This document shows positions 52,680-62,201 of a stretch of DNA of 64,000 nt, piece after piece (within the stretch, counting starts at the first letter, position 1; every line of letters begins with the position of its first letter). The DNA comes from Cobetia sp. cqz5-12 (lineage in GTDB: Bacteria > Pseudomonadota > Gammaproteobacteria > Pseudomonadales > Halomonadaceae): positions 1,488,001 through 1,552,000 of the forward strand of contig NZ_CP044522.1 in NCBI RefSeq assembly GCF_016495405.1. Direction: 5' to 3'. A program made the position numbers and the translations under genes. The notes under the pieces were generated by a model. The model ran no database searches. It was not told the DNA's origin and saw nothing but the letters and a program-made list of their open reading frames with translations.

Positions 52680-53738
52680 ATGCAGGAAACGGTCATTCGC
52701 CTGGAGGGTGTCTGGAAAATCTTTGGTCAAAACCCTTCGGATGTCTTGAAGGCCATTGAAGAAGAGGATCTGGACAAAGCCAGTGTCAGAGACAGATACG
52801 ACTGTGTCGTCGGGATCTCTGATGTCTCCTTCAGCGTCGAGCGCGGTGAGATATTTTGCATCATGGGGTTATCGGGCAGTGGCAAGTCGACCTTGATTCG
52901 CCACTTCAATCGGCTCATTGAACCTACCTCAGGCACCATCGAGGTGCTTGGCAAAGACATGGCGACACTGTCGCGCGATGAATTACGTGATATACGCGCC
53001 AAGAATATTGGCATGGTCTTTCAGCACATGGCATTGCTTCCCCATCGCAGTGTGCTGGATAACGTCGCCTTTCCGCTCGAGGTCCAGGGAATTCCCAAGT
53101 CCAAGCGTTGGGATATCTCCCAACATGCCCTGTTCCTCGTCAATCTCGATGGCTATGAGGATTATTATCCGTCTCAACTTTCTGGAGGGATGCAGCAGCG
53201 TGTTGGCTTGGCAAGGGCGTTGGCCAGTGACCCGGAAGTGTTGTTGATGGATGAGCCATTCAGTGCACTGGATCCCTTGATTCGCCGTGAGCTTCAGGAC
53301 CAATTCGTATCACTGACCAAGACGCTCAAGAAGACCACCATCTTTATCACTCACGACCTGGATGAGGCGATCCGTATCGGCGATCGGATCGCCATCATGA
53401 AGGATGGTCAGCTGGTGCAGGTGGGAACGCCTGAGCAGATCGTCATGCATCCTGAAGACGATTACGTACGTGAATTCGTCAAGGATATCTCCAACCTCAA
53501 ACTCATCTCGGCCAGCGCGATCATGCAGGAGATTGATGTCGAGATGGTCAGTGATGCAGATGCGATGCGCCAAGCGCCACGTGTCACACAAGAGACGTCT
53601 CTGGAAGCATTAATCGAGGTATCCACCTCCAGCGACTTGCCCGTAATCGTCACTCAGAGCGATGGCGAGGAGGTCGGCATGATTACCAAGGACAGGTTGC
53701 TGTTGGGTATCCGGGGAGGGCAACAGGATGAAAGATAA
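52680..53738 (+). CDS. Betaine-type ABC transporter ATP-binding protein
   Basis: A 352-residue ProV/OpuAA-type ATPase. Walker A GLSGSGKST, the Q-loop QHMALLPHRSV, signature LSGGMQQRVGLARALA, Walker B EVLLMDEPFSALDP and the switch THDLDEA are all visible. The C-terminus looks like a degenerate CBS pair. Two starts have good ribosome sites: ATG 52680 (AAGGGG upstream) and ATG 52617 (GGGGAGGG upstream, 373 residues); I chose the shorter because homology begins there. The gene overlaps the permease by 11 bases. Confidence 0.9.
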   Translation: MQETVIRLEGVWKIFGQNPSDVLKAIEEEDLDKASVRDRYDCVVGISDVSFSVERGEIFCIMGLSGSGKSTLIRHFNRLIEPTSGTIEVLGKDMATLSRDELRDIRAKNIGMVFQHMALLPHRSVLDNVAFPLEVQGIPKSKRWDISQHALFLVNLDGYEDYYPSQLSGGMQQRVGLARALASDPEVLLMDEPFSALDPLIRRELQDQFVSLTKTLKKTTIFITHDLDEAIRIGDRIAIMKDGQLVQVGTPEQIVMHPEDDYVREFVKDISNLKLISASAIMQEIDVEMVSDADAMRQAPRVTQETSLEALIEVSTSSDLPVIVTQSDGEEVGMITKDRLLLGIRGGQQDER

Positions 53739-55245
53739 CGTGAAGCCATCGACGGTATCAGGAGCCGATCATTCGGTTCAGAATTTTGCCGACAGAAACG
53801 GCAAGTACTACGAGACACAATTCCACAAGGTGCAGTCACATACCGGCATGGCGTGGACTTTCAATGTCACCGCTGCCGTCTTTGGCCCACTGTGGGCTGC
53901 ATCACGACATCTCTGGGGCATGTTCTGGTTGAGTGCGATCGCCTGCCTGTTGGCGATGGTGCAGATCGGCAAGGGCCTCTGGGGGGAGCTTGGGGCAGAA
54001 CAGATCTCCCGCGCCACTGGCTTGATGGCCAAGTCAGAGGAAATGGCCGAGAAGGCCAGGCTGGCCCTTGAGGAGGGGGCGGCCAACGCGGACTCCCTGC
54101 AACGTGCCTCGGATAACCTGCAGCAAGCCGCGGAAAGGATGATGACGGCGGCCAATGCCTCAGCCTCCGGTGGCAATGAGTTGATGCTGTGGGGTGGGGT
54201 CGCCCTGGTGGTGATCATGGTCGTACAGGGTCTGGTCGCGATTCCTGTCTATGAGAAGAAGTACTGCCGCTGGCGGGTCAACAAGCGGGAACGTAGTGGT
54301 TTCAGCTGGCTGAGTCTCTTCTATGGGGTGCTTGCCCTGGTGCTGATATACCCGGTCACGCTCTATCGCTACACGGTTGAGAAGCCGGTCAGCTGGTTGC
54401 TGGCATTCCCCAGCAATCAGGCTATCTATTCCTCTACGGCCAGCTGGACCGACGGTGCCTTTGATTACATCGCCCTTCACGGCGGGAGTGTCTTTGACGG
54501 CATCGCCAACGGCATCAGCCTGCTGCTCGACACGCTTGAAGTCATTCTGGTCGATACGCCCTGGCCGGTAATCATGATCCTGACGCTGGTCATGGCCTGG
54601 CGTCTGGCGGGCCCTAGAGTCGCCATCTTCACCGCAGCGGCCTTGGGCTATCTGGCATTCCTGGGCTTCTGGGAAAAGAGCATGTCGACGATAGCGCTGC
54701 TCGGGGCCGCCGCCACGATCTGCGTGCTCATCGGTGTCCCGCTTGGCATCTGGTGTGCCAAAAACCGGTACGCACATGCCGTCACGGAGCCCGTGCTGGA
54801 CTTCATGCAGACCATGCCTGCCTTCGTCTATCTGATACCCATCATCGCGTTCTTCGGGACTGGCAAGCCACCGGGGATCATGGCGACCATCATCTTCGGG
54901 CTGCCGCCGGTCGTCAGACTGACGGCATTGGGCATTCGCCAGGTGCCACCCACCATCGTGGAGGCAGCATTGGCCTTCGGCTGCACGCGACGCAAGCTGC
55001 TGCTCGATGTCGAGATTCCCTTGGCGATGCCCAATATCATGACCGGGGTCAATCAGACGATTCTGATGTGCCTGTCGATGGTGGTCATCGCCTCCCTGAT
55101 CGGTGCCGAGGGCTTGGGGTCTGATGTGCTGATGGCGCTGCAGTACGCCGCCAAGGGGCAAGGATTGTTGGCAGGTATCGCCATACTGCTGTGCGCCATG
55201 GTGATTGACCGTATCGTGCAGGGGCGCTTCAAGAGCGTGGCGTGA
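53728..55245 (+). CDS. Betaine-type ABC permease with N-terminal DUF2628-like extension
   Basis: A 505-residue ProW/OpuAB-type permease. The core (about 270-500) carries the ABC inner-membrane loop AALAFGCTRRKLLLDVEIPLAMPNIMTG and the surrounding helices. The first 230 residues are unusual: YETQFHKVQSHTGMAWTFNVTAAVFGPLWAASRHLWGMFWLSAIACLL looks like a DUF2628 membrane module. It is followed by an alanine/glutamate-rich stretch likely to be coiled coil (about 95-140), then another membrane helix. The core alone is typical; ordinary homologues are about 280-350 residues. It ends the cluster before a strong terminator. Confidence 0.88.
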   Translation: MKDNVKPSTVSGADHSVQNFADRNGKYYETQFHKVQSHTGMAWTFNVTAAVFGPLWAASRHLWGMFWLSAIACLLAMVQIGKGLWGELGAEQISRATGLMAKSEEMAEKARLALEEGAANADSLQRASDNLQQAAERMMTAANASASGGNELMLWGGVALVVIMVVQGLVAIPVYEKKYCRWRVNKRERSGFSWLSLFYGVLALVLIYPVTLYRYTVEKPVSWLLAFPSNQAIYSSTASWTDGAFDYIALHGGSVFDGIANGISLLLDTLEVILVDTPWPVIMILTLVMAWRLAGPRVAIFTAAALGYLAFLGFWEKSMSTIALLGAAATICVLIGVPLGIWCAKNRYAHAVTEPVLDFMQTMPAFVYLIPIIAFFGTGKPPGIMATIIFGLPPVVRLTALGIRQVPPTIVEAALAFGCTRRKLLLDVEIPLAMPNIMTGVNQTILMCLSMVVIASLIGAEGLGSDVLMALQYAAKGQGLLAGIAILLCAMVIDRIVQGRFKSVA

Positions 55246-55320
55246 CCCGTCATTGCCACTTGGAAAGCGAAAAGGACAGAGAGCGCAAAAGGACGAAGAG
55301 CGCAGAAAGACAGAGATAGG

Positions 55321-55358
55321 CGACAAGGGCCCGCTGCATCAGCAGCGGGCCCTTGTCG
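55321..55358. terminator. Bidirectional terminator hairpin
   Basis: A perfect 17-bp stem (55321-55337 with 55342-55358, loop ATCA) lies between convergent genes. Its inner stem CAAGGGCCCGCT is the same as in the hairpin at 41699-41730. Confidence 0.8.
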
Positions 55359-55420
55359 TTGTGATGCACTGCTGGCGAGTCAGCGCACATCTGTTCGCGT
55401 CAGCTGCCAGTTGGCATGGC

Positions 55421-56413
55421 TCAGCGCTGCTTGAGCTGATCACGCAGGCCGGTCGGGACCTGTTTGATGATCAGACGGTCACTCGCTTCATCGTATTCCA
55501 CCGAGTCGCCCAGCAGGTGCGAGTCAAAGCTGATCGAGACGCCCGCGGCGCGCCCGGTGAAACGCTTGAACTGGTTGAGCGTCTTCTTGTCCGGCGGGAT
55601 TTCCGGTGACAGCCCATAGTCACTGTTGCGAATGTGGTCGTAGAAGGCTTGCGGGTGCTCTTCATCGATCAGCTCTGACAGCTGATCCAGCGTGATCGGC
55701 TCGCCGAGCTTGGCCTGATCGGTGGCGTAATCGACCAGGGTGTCGGTTTTCTGCCGGCTGGCTTCCTCGGCCATGTCTTCCTTCTCGACATAGTCGCTGA
55801 ACGCCTTGAGCAGGGTGCGAGTTTCCTGGCCGGCATCCCGCTGCTCCTGCGCGCCCAGCGTTTCGGCGAAGGCCTCGGCGAGCTTGGTGCGTCCACGATC
55901 GCGCGCCCAGGACAGATAGGGGTGAGAGGTCGAACTACCTTGCCACTGACTGATGTCCAGTCGCGCGGCCAATGACATCTGGGTCAGGTTGAGCTGACGG
56001 GCAGGTGTCACCGCAAGGGTCTCGTCGATCGCGAAGCCATCACGATGATGCAGCAACGCCATGAACAGATAACGCGTCTCGCCCTGTTGGTGATCCACCA
56101 CCAGCAGATGGCCGCCTGTCGGGAGGTTGTCATCGATCAACGGCATGAGACGACTGGCAAGCGTCTGGGTCAGGCTCGCGAAATCGCTATCACCTGCGAG
56201 GAAGGCCGCCAGTTCCGTGGGGAAGGCAGCAGGCGCGTCTTCATTGAAACGGCCCCAGTTCTTGGCCTTGCCGTGGTAGGCATCATTGAGCCCGGACACC
56301 AGATCCTCCAGTGCATCGGATGCCGCCAGGGTGGTGGCGGCAGGCACCAGCTGGGCCGGCGTCTCGCTGTTGCCCTTGTCGATACGGTGAATGATGCTGT
56401 GCAGGATCGGCAT
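55421..56413 (-). CDS. yejK: Nucleoid-associated protein YejK/NdpA
   Basis: A 330-residue YejK-family nucleoid-associated protein, the standard length. The family start (MPILHSIIHRIDK) and the segments GGHLLVVDHQQGETRYLFMALLHHRDG and ISFDSHLLGDSVEYDEASDRLIIKQVPTGLRDQL are recognisable. It binds DNA and has no known catalytic role. It is monocistronic, convergent with the ABC transporter, and appears to be a housekeeping gene between two catabolic clusters. Confidence 0.92.
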   Translation of the reverse strand: MPILHSIIHRIDKGNSETPAQLVPAATTLAASDALEDLVSGLNDAYHGKAKNWGRFNEDAPAAFPTELAAFLAGDSDFASLTQTLASRLMPLIDDNLPTGGHLLVVDHQQGETRYLFMALLHHRDGFAIDETLAVTPARQLNLTQMSLAARLDISQWQGSSTSHPYLSWARDRGRTKLAEAFAETLGAQEQRDAGQETRTLLKAFSDYVEKEDMAEEASRQKTDTLVDYATDQAKLGEPITLDQLSELIDEEHPQAFYDHIRNSDYGLSPEIPPDKKTLNQFKRFTGRAAGVSISFDSHLLGDSVEYDEASDRLIIKQVPTGLRDQLKQR

Positions 56414-56675
56414 GGGGACCTCCCTCGGCTGCGATGAACGGGCTGGGGATGATACCGATCACGACTCGGGGGTGGTAGGGCATGGGCCAATGTTTCGCTG
56501 AGATCGATGGCCCCTTTCTGCTGGCCGATGTGGTTTCGTTGTCGTTGGGCTTGGCGCCGACAGTGTGGCTTGTCTCATGCAGCTGCATGTCATCTTGATC
56601 CGCGGTATGGTCAGGCCCAATGAATACCCAGCATGCGTGATGTGCCTGCGCACCGTGCTTCATGAGGGAGAGAGC

Positions 56676-57707
56676 ATGAAAAAAACCGACAGCGCACCTG
56701 CCGCCAAGCGCGTCACCATCACGGATGTGGCCAGAGAGGCCAATGTCTCGATTGCGGCGGTCTCTCGGGCAATGAATCCTGAAGGCAGCAGCTCCCCCGA
56801 GATGCGTAGCCGGATCCTGGCGGTAGCCGAGCGAATGGGGTACAAGCCGAATCGTCTGGCACGAGGCATCAAGTCGCAATCCAGCCTGATCGGGATTCTC
56901 GTGACCAATTTCGAGAACCCTGTCTACCTGGCGATTCTCAGCGAATTTTCTGCTGCGATTCAGCGGCATAACTGCCACACCTTGTTGATCAACGTGAATA
57001 CCGAGAAAAGCATCTCGGAGGCTGTCTCGTTGGTGATGGAATATCATGTCGATGCCTTGATCGTCACTTCTGCATCGGTGCCGCCGGAGTTGGTCGAGGC
57101 CTGTGCGAAGCAGAATACGCCTGTGGCCATATTCGGGCGTGATGGAGAAGATTCCGGCGCCTGTGTGGTGACCTGTGACGATGTCGAGATGGGGCGCATG
57201 GCAGCAGATCATCTCATTGATCTCGGTTATCGTCGGCTGGCCTATGTGGGGGCGTCGACCAAGGAGCAGGCCACGCTGGATAGAAAGCGTGGCTTCATCG
57301 AGCGGCTGGAGCAGCGCGGGCTGACCTTGCATGGCGTGGGGGAAGGGCATCGCCACAGCTACGATGCGGGTTATGAAGCTACCTGTGAGTTGTTCGCGGA
57401 GGCGGAGGTCATTCCTGATAGCATCTTCTACTTTGACGATATCATGGCATGTGGCGGCATGGACGCCATACGTCATGAGTTCTCGCACCGCATACCACAG
57501 GATATCGGTATCGTCGGGGTGGATGACATTCGCTTTGCCTCAAGCAAATCCTATGATCTGACGACGATCTGCCAGCCATTCACGGAAATGGTCAACAAGA
57601 CGGTGTCGTTGTTGTTCGCGCGCATCAAGCAAGGTGGCATGGCGCCCAGCCGGGTCATCATGCCGTGTCAGATCACGCAACGCGGGTCGACTCGTCACGT
57701 CAACTGA
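56676..57707 (+). CDS. LacI family transcriptional regulator (sugar cluster)
   Basis: A 343-residue LacI-type regulator. HTH VTITDVAREANVSIAAVSRAMN, hinge NRLARGIKS and a complete sugar-binding core are present. ATG 56676 follows GAGGGAGAGAGC. The hinge reads ARGI rather than the usual ARAL. The candidate operator just downstream (57853-57876) has a central CA instead of CG. It should repress or activate the five-gene sugar-acid cluster beginning at 57987; an aldose-pathway intermediate is the likely effector. Confidence 0.9.
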   Translation: MKKTDSAPAAKRVTITDVAREANVSIAAVSRAMNPEGSSSPEMRSRILAVAERMGYKPNRLARGIKSQSSLIGILVTNFENPVYLAILSEFSAAIQRHNCHTLLINVNTEKSISEAVSLVMEYHVDALIVTSASVPPELVEACAKQNTPVAIFGRDGEDSGACVVTCDDVEMGRMAADHLIDLGYRRLAYVGASTKEQATLDRKRGFIERLEQRGLTLHGVGEGHRHSYDAGYEATCELFAEAEVIPDSIFYFDDIMACGGMDAIRHEFSHRIPQDIGIVGVDDIRFASSKSYDLTTICQPFTEMVNKTVSLLFARIKQGGMAPSRVIMPCQITQRGSTRHVN

Positions 57708-57852
57708 CACGCGCACTGCAGAACGCTTGATAGTTTTCTCGTGAAATCTTCTCTGGTGGCGGAGCAGCATTCTCCTGGTAGTCCGCCTGGAATACTGGCG
57801 ATTCGTTGGCACATCGGTGGATTTTCGTTCTTTCTCGTCCCTTGGTCTAAAT

Positions 57853-57876
57853 GGCTTTGAAAACATTTTCAAAGCC
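57853..57876. promoter_or_regulatory. 24-base dyad, probable LacI operator
   Basis: GGCTTTGAAAA (57853-57863) and TTTTCAAAGCC (57866-57876) are perfect inverted arms with a CA centre. The site lies about 110 bases before the first gene of the sugar cluster. Confidence 0.75.
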
Positions 57877-57986
57877 GGTTTGGCTGCGCTAGGCTGCTTG
57901 ATATTCAGCGTACCAAAGCCAAGGAAAAGCCCCTGTGGTACGCGATAGAACAATAACGCCATTCACGCCTGAAGCCGAGACGCCCA

Positions 57987-59228
57987 ATGACTCAGCAGAC
58001 ACCGCCCTCATTCGATAACCGTTCATGCTCACAGCAGACAGCGGAACACCAATCGAGCACTTTAGCCTCCAAGGTGCTTCGCATGGGGATGATCGGGGGA
58101 GGCGTTCAATCCTTCATCGGTCAGGTCCATCGTGCAGCGGCACAGATGGATGGGCGGTACCGCGTCGTGGCAGGGGCACTGTCCTCAAATCCTGAGCGCG
58201 CACGCCAGCAGGCGGAGCAACTCAACATCGCACGTGGTTATGGCGATGGTGAGTCACTGCTGCGCGAGGAAGCCGCTCGCGAAGATGGGGCTGAGGTCAT
58301 CGCCATTCTCACGCCCAACGACAGTCACTTTGCCCTGGCCAGATTGGCTCTGGAGCTGGGCTTTCATGTCGTGTGTGAAAAGCCGCTGGTCAATGATGCG
58401 GCTCAGGCGCGCGAGCTTGAAGCGATCGCCGAGCGGGCAGGTCTGCGCTTCTGCATGGCCTATGGCTATACCGGCTATCCGATGGTGCGTCAGGCACGCG
58501 CCATGATCGAGAACGGGGAACTGGGCGAGATTCGTCAGCTGCAATGTGATTACGTCCAGGGGCATCTGGCGAGCCTAACGGATGCCGAGAAGGCGGGGCA
58601 TGACTGGCACATGGATCCTGCCATCGCAGGAGAGTCGATGATTCTCAACGATATCGCGACCCACGCCTTTCATATGCTCGAGTATGTTTCCGGACTTGAG
58701 ACAAGTGAGTTGAGTGCCGACGTGACCGCCAGTGTGGCCGGACGCGAAGCGCACGATAACGCCAACGTATTGTTGCGCTATGGCAATGGTGCACGCGGGC
58801 TGATGTGGATTACCCAGGCGGCGGCCGGTGCGGAACATGGCTTGAGCTTCCGGATCTTCGGCAGTCTCGGCGGCCTTGAGTGGCACCAGGAAACCCCCAA
58901 TCAGCTCCTGTTCCGACGGCTCGATGGCGCCCCTGTGCTGCTCTCCAAGGGAGCGGCCGGCCTGCATGATGCCTCCACGCGTATCTCGCGAGTGGCCTTT
59001 GGACATCCCGAGGGGTATCGCGAAGCCTTTTCCTCGCTGTACAGCGATCTTCATGAAGACATCACGGCCAGTCAGCAGGGCATCCCTGTCGATCCGCTTG
59101 CCCTCTGGTACCCCGACATCCGGAGCGGGGTCCGCGGTGTCGAATTCGCCGCCACCACGCTCGACTCTAGTCGGCGCAATGGTGACTGGGTGTCTCTGCC
59201 CTCACGGCGGGCCAGTCAATTGGCGTGA
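57987..59228 (+). CDS. Gfo/Idh/MocA family oxidoreductase
   Basis: A 413-residue NAD(P)-dependent oxidoreductase. The Rossmann segment is MGMIGGGVQSFIGQVHRAA (near 32-50); EKPLV (about 135) is the conserved catalytic lysine-proline motif, and the C-terminal domain carries DIATHAFHMLEYVSG. About 28 extra residues precede the fold. It is first in the cluster and could oxidise the aldose at C1, sharing this role with the SDR at 63047. Family members also act on inositols and amino sugars. Confidence 0.86.
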   Translation: MTQQTPPSFDNRSCSQQTAEHQSSTLASKVLRMGMIGGGVQSFIGQVHRAAAQMDGRYRVVAGALSSNPERARQQAEQLNIARGYGDGESLLREEAAREDGAEVIAILTPNDSHFALARLALELGFHVVCEKPLVNDAAQARELEAIAERAGLRFCMAYGYTGYPMVRQARAMIENGELGEIRQLQCDYVQGHLASLTDAEKAGHDWHMDPAIAGESMILNDIATHAFHMLEYVSGLETSELSADVTASVAGREAHDNANVLLRYGNGARGLMWITQAAAGAEHGLSFRIFGSLGGLEWHQETPNQLLFRRLDGAPVLLSKGAAGLHDASTRISRVAFGHPEGYREAFSSLYSDLHEDITASQQGIPVDPLALWYPDIRSGVRGVEFAATTLDSSRRNGDWVSLPSRRASQLA

Positions 59229-59361
59229 TGATTCGGCTGTTCCATTGAGATAGCCAACGCCACTTCATTCAGAAATGACGCAATGACGGGTCGCCCTCGC
59301 GGCAGCCGGTGCGGGTTCTGCTACGCCATTGTTCGGTCAATCACGTTGCAAGGAGTACGGG

Positions 59362-61089
59362 ATGAACAGGAAAGGGGTCGACGATCTGCGCAGTAATCGC
59401 TGGTTCAAGCAGGATGATCTGCGCTCTTTCGGGCATCGCTCCCGCGTCAAGCAGATGGGCTATTGGGGAGAGGAGTTCGTCGGCAAGCCGGTGATCGCGA
59501 TCATCAATACCTGGAATGACCTCAATACCTGCCATTCCCACTTCCCTGAACGGGTCAAGGATATCAAGCGTGGCATAACGGCAGCGGGGGGCTTTGCTGT
59601 CGAATTGCCTGCCATGTCACTGGGTGAGCAATTGATGAAGCCCAGCGCCATGATGTATCGCAACATGTTGGCCATGGAGGTCGAGGAACTGCTGCGCAGC
59701 TACCCCGTGGATGGTGCCGTGGTCATGGGCGGGTGTGACAAGACCACGCCAGGCGTACTCATGGGCGCGATCTCCATGAATCTGCCGACCATCTACGTGC
59801 CGGCCGGCGCCATGCTGCGCGGCAATTACCGTGGGCAGGTATTGGGGAGCGGTACGGATGTCTGGAAGTACTGGGATGAACGGCGTATCGGCAACGTCAG
59901 TCAGAGTGACTGGAGCGAGATCGAGAATGGTATTGCCCGCTCTCCGGGCACCTGCATGACCATGGGCACGGCCGCGACACTGATGTCGATCGGCGAATCG
60001 CTGGGCATGAGCCTGCCGGGAGCCTCAAGCATTCCCGCGGTGGACGCCAATCACAACCGCATGTGCTACGCCAGCGGCAAGCGAGCGGTGGAAATGGTCT
60101 GGGAAGACCTCAAGCCGACCGATGTGATGAGTGAGGCATCCTTTGATAACGCGATTGCCGTCGATATGGCGATCGGTGGATCAACCAACGCCATCATCCA
60201 CATCGTGGCCATGGCGCGGCGTCTCGGAATCACGCTGCCGATGGAGCGCTTCAACGAGATATCGCGTCGTGTGCCGCTGGTGCTGAACCTCAAGCCTTCC
60301 GGCGAATATCTGATGGAAGACTTCTTCTATGCCGGGGGGCTTCCGGCCTTGATGACGAACATCGGCAGTGAGCTGAAACTCTCCGCCATGACCGTGACCG
60401 GCCGTACCCTGGGCGACAACATCGAGGGTGCCAAGGTCTGGCGCCCGGAAGTCATTCTCCCGCTGGACAGTCCGGTCAATGCCTCGGGCGGGACTGCCGT
60501 GCTGACAGGCAGCCTGGCGCCGAAGGGTGCCATCATCAAGCCGACCGCGGCGGATCCTCGCCTGCATGTCCATCAAGGGCCTGCCTATGTGTTCGAGAAT
60601 ATCGCCGACCTCAAGGCACGTATCGATGATGAGGACCTCCCGGTCACGGCCGACAGCATCATCGTGCTCAAGAATGGCGGGCCGGTGGGCGGCCCCGGCA
60701 TGCCGGAATGGGGCATGATGCCGATTCCGGCCAAGCTGTTGAAACAGGGCGTGCGCGACATGCTGCGGATCTCCGACTCGCGCATGAGCGGCACCAGCTA
60801 CGGGAGCTGCATTCTGCATGTGGCGCCTGAAGCCGCCGTCGGCGGACCGTTGGCCATCGTCAAGACCGGCGACATCATCGCCGTGGATGTCCCCAATCGG
60901 CGGCTGGACCTGATGGTCGATGAGGAGGAGATCCAACGTCGACTGGCAGATTGGCAGCCGCCCAAGGACCGGCACCCTCATGGTTATGCCTCTCTCTACA
61001 AATCGCATGTCACCCAGGCAGATGAAGGCTGTGACTTCGACTTTGCCAATGGTGCCCCTGGCAGTACTCCTGAGCCCGATATCTATTGA
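59362..61089 (+). CDS. IlvD/Edd family sugar-acid dehydratase
   Basis: A 575-residue dehydratase of the IlvD/Edd family, closest in feel to L-arabinonate/D-xylonate dehydratases. Iron-sulfur ligands are C57 (NTCHSHF), C125 (GGCDKTTPG) and C198 (PGTCMTMGTA). The last two thirds carry SIPAVDANHNRMC, GGSTNAIIH and SDSRMSGTSYGSC. ATG 59362 follows AAGGAG. It should dehydrate an aldonate to a 2-keto-3-deoxy sugar acid. It sits between an oxidoreductase and a lactonase/aldolase pair, so dihydroxy-acid dehydratase of branched-chain synthesis is unlikely. Confidence 0.88.
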   Translation: MNRKGVDDLRSNRWFKQDDLRSFGHRSRVKQMGYWGEEFVGKPVIAIINTWNDLNTCHSHFPERVKDIKRGITAAGGFAVELPAMSLGEQLMKPSAMMYRNMLAMEVEELLRSYPVDGAVVMGGCDKTTPGVLMGAISMNLPTIYVPAGAMLRGNYRGQVLGSGTDVWKYWDERRIGNVSQSDWSEIENGIARSPGTCMTMGTAATLMSIGESLGMSLPGASSIPAVDANHNRMCYASGKRAVEMVWEDLKPTDVMSEASFDNAIAVDMAIGGSTNAIIHIVAMARRLGITLPMERFNEISRRVPLVLNLKPSGEYLMEDFFYAGGLPALMTNIGSELKLSAMTVTGRTLGDNIEGAKVWRPEVILPLDSPVNASGGTAVLTGSLAPKGAIIKPTAADPRLHVHQGPAYVFENIADLKARIDDEDLPVTADSIIVLKNGGPVGGPGMPEWGMMPIPAKLLKQGVRDMLRISDSRMSGTSYGSCILHVAPEAAVGGPLAIVKTGDIIAVDVPNRRLDLMVDEEEIQRRLADWQPPKDRHPHGYASLYKSHVTQADEGCDFDFANGAPGSTPEPDIY

Positions 61090-61196
61090 GCGCCGCTGCC
61101 TGAAGCAGGGAGATGAGGTCGAGGGTATCGGAGCAAAGGTCTGGAAGGTGTGCGCCCACGCAGGTGCCATAGCCATCGTCGACGGGAGTCCAGGAA

Positions 61197-62153
61197 ATGG
61201 CGGAAATCGAACTGCTGATAGAGAGCCGGGCGGAGTTGGGTGAATCCCCAGTCTGGGATGCCAGTCGCAACAGCCTGTTATGGGCGGACCTTTATGCCCC
61301 GGCGATCGAGCGCTACTGCCTGAGTGATGGCAAGCGAGAGCGTCGCGTGCTGCCAGAGACCTTGGGTGCCTTCGGGCGCTGTGCCGATGGGCGTTTGATC
61401 GTTGCCATGCGTTCGGGTATCCATCTGCTCGATTTCGAGTCGGGTGCACTGGAGTTCCTGGCCTGCCCACCCGGTGAGCCGTTGGCTGGCACGCGCTTCA
61501 ATGACGGCAAGGTCGCACCGAATGGGCAGTTCGTGATCGGCACCATGGATGAAGCGAGCCGCTCCCGGCCGTTGGGGCATTTCTACTCGGTCACGCCTGC
61601 GGGAGAGACGCATTGTCTGCAGTCAGGCCTCATCGTCGCCAATGGACTGGCCTGGAGTGCTGATGGACGGCGCATGCTTTTTGCGGATACGCGACGGGAC
61701 ACCATCCATGTCGCGGACTACTGCCCGGAAAGTGGTGTCATGGGCACACCGCGGGTATTCGCCGAGACCCAGCCTGCACTGCACGGCCGCCCCGATGGCG
61801 GAGCGATGGATATGGCGGGAGGCTACTGGAGTGCAGGTGTCTTTGGCGGAGTCCTCAATTATTGGGATGCCCAGGGACGTCTGGCACGCCAGGTCCGTCT
61901 GCCATGTCCCGGCCCGACCATGCCGTGCTTCGGCGGGGCCGACATGACAACGCTTTACGTGACCACCTTGCGCAAGGGCATGAGCCCTGAGGCGCTGGCC
62001 GCGGCCCCCTTGTCCGGCAGCGTGTTCGCCCTGGAGGTTGAGGTGCCGGGCGTCCCCGTCGCCGCCTTTGCCTCTCGCTCTCCAGCATCACCCGACATGC
62101 CGAGTGGGGAACGCTCACCTTCCCGGGTCACGATTCGTGAGCCTCACGAGTGA
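61197..62153 (+). CDS. SMP-30/gluconolactonase family lactonase
   Basis: A 318-residue six-bladed propeller lactonase. ELGESPVWD gives the metal-ligand Glu16; further ligands are expected in TRFNDGKVAPNG, VANGLAWSADG and RPDGGAMDM. The last about 40 residues are a proline/serine-rich tail without homology. It should hydrolyse the aldonolactone made by the upstream dehydrogenase. A 107-base gap separates it from the dehydratase. Confidence 0.87.
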   Translation: MAEIELLIESRAELGESPVWDASRNSLLWADLYAPAIERYCLSDGKRERRVLPETLGAFGRCADGRLIVAMRSGIHLLDFESGALEFLACPPGEPLAGTRFNDGKVAPNGQFVIGTMDEASRSRPLGHFYSVTPAGETHCLQSGLIVANGLAWSADGRRMLFADTRRDTIHVADYCPESGVMGTPRVFAETQPALHGRPDGGAMDMAGGYWSAGVFGGVLNYWDAQGRLARQVRLPCPGPTMPCFGGADMTTLYVTTLRKGMSPEALAAAPLSGSVFALEVEVPGVPVAAFASRSPASPDMPSGERSPSRVTIREPHE

Positions 62154-62201
62154 CCTGTCCCTTGTGACTTCCACCATTGATGAACTTCAGAGGGAGACCC
62201 C

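Noticed and set aside
54160..55326. 388-codon minus-strand frame, rich in His, Asp and Gln
   Set aside because: Antisense to the ABC permease; composition typical of reverse reading of membrane-protein codons.
60181..61470. 429-codon minus-strand frame
   Set aside because: Antisense to the dehydratase and lactonase, both well supported.
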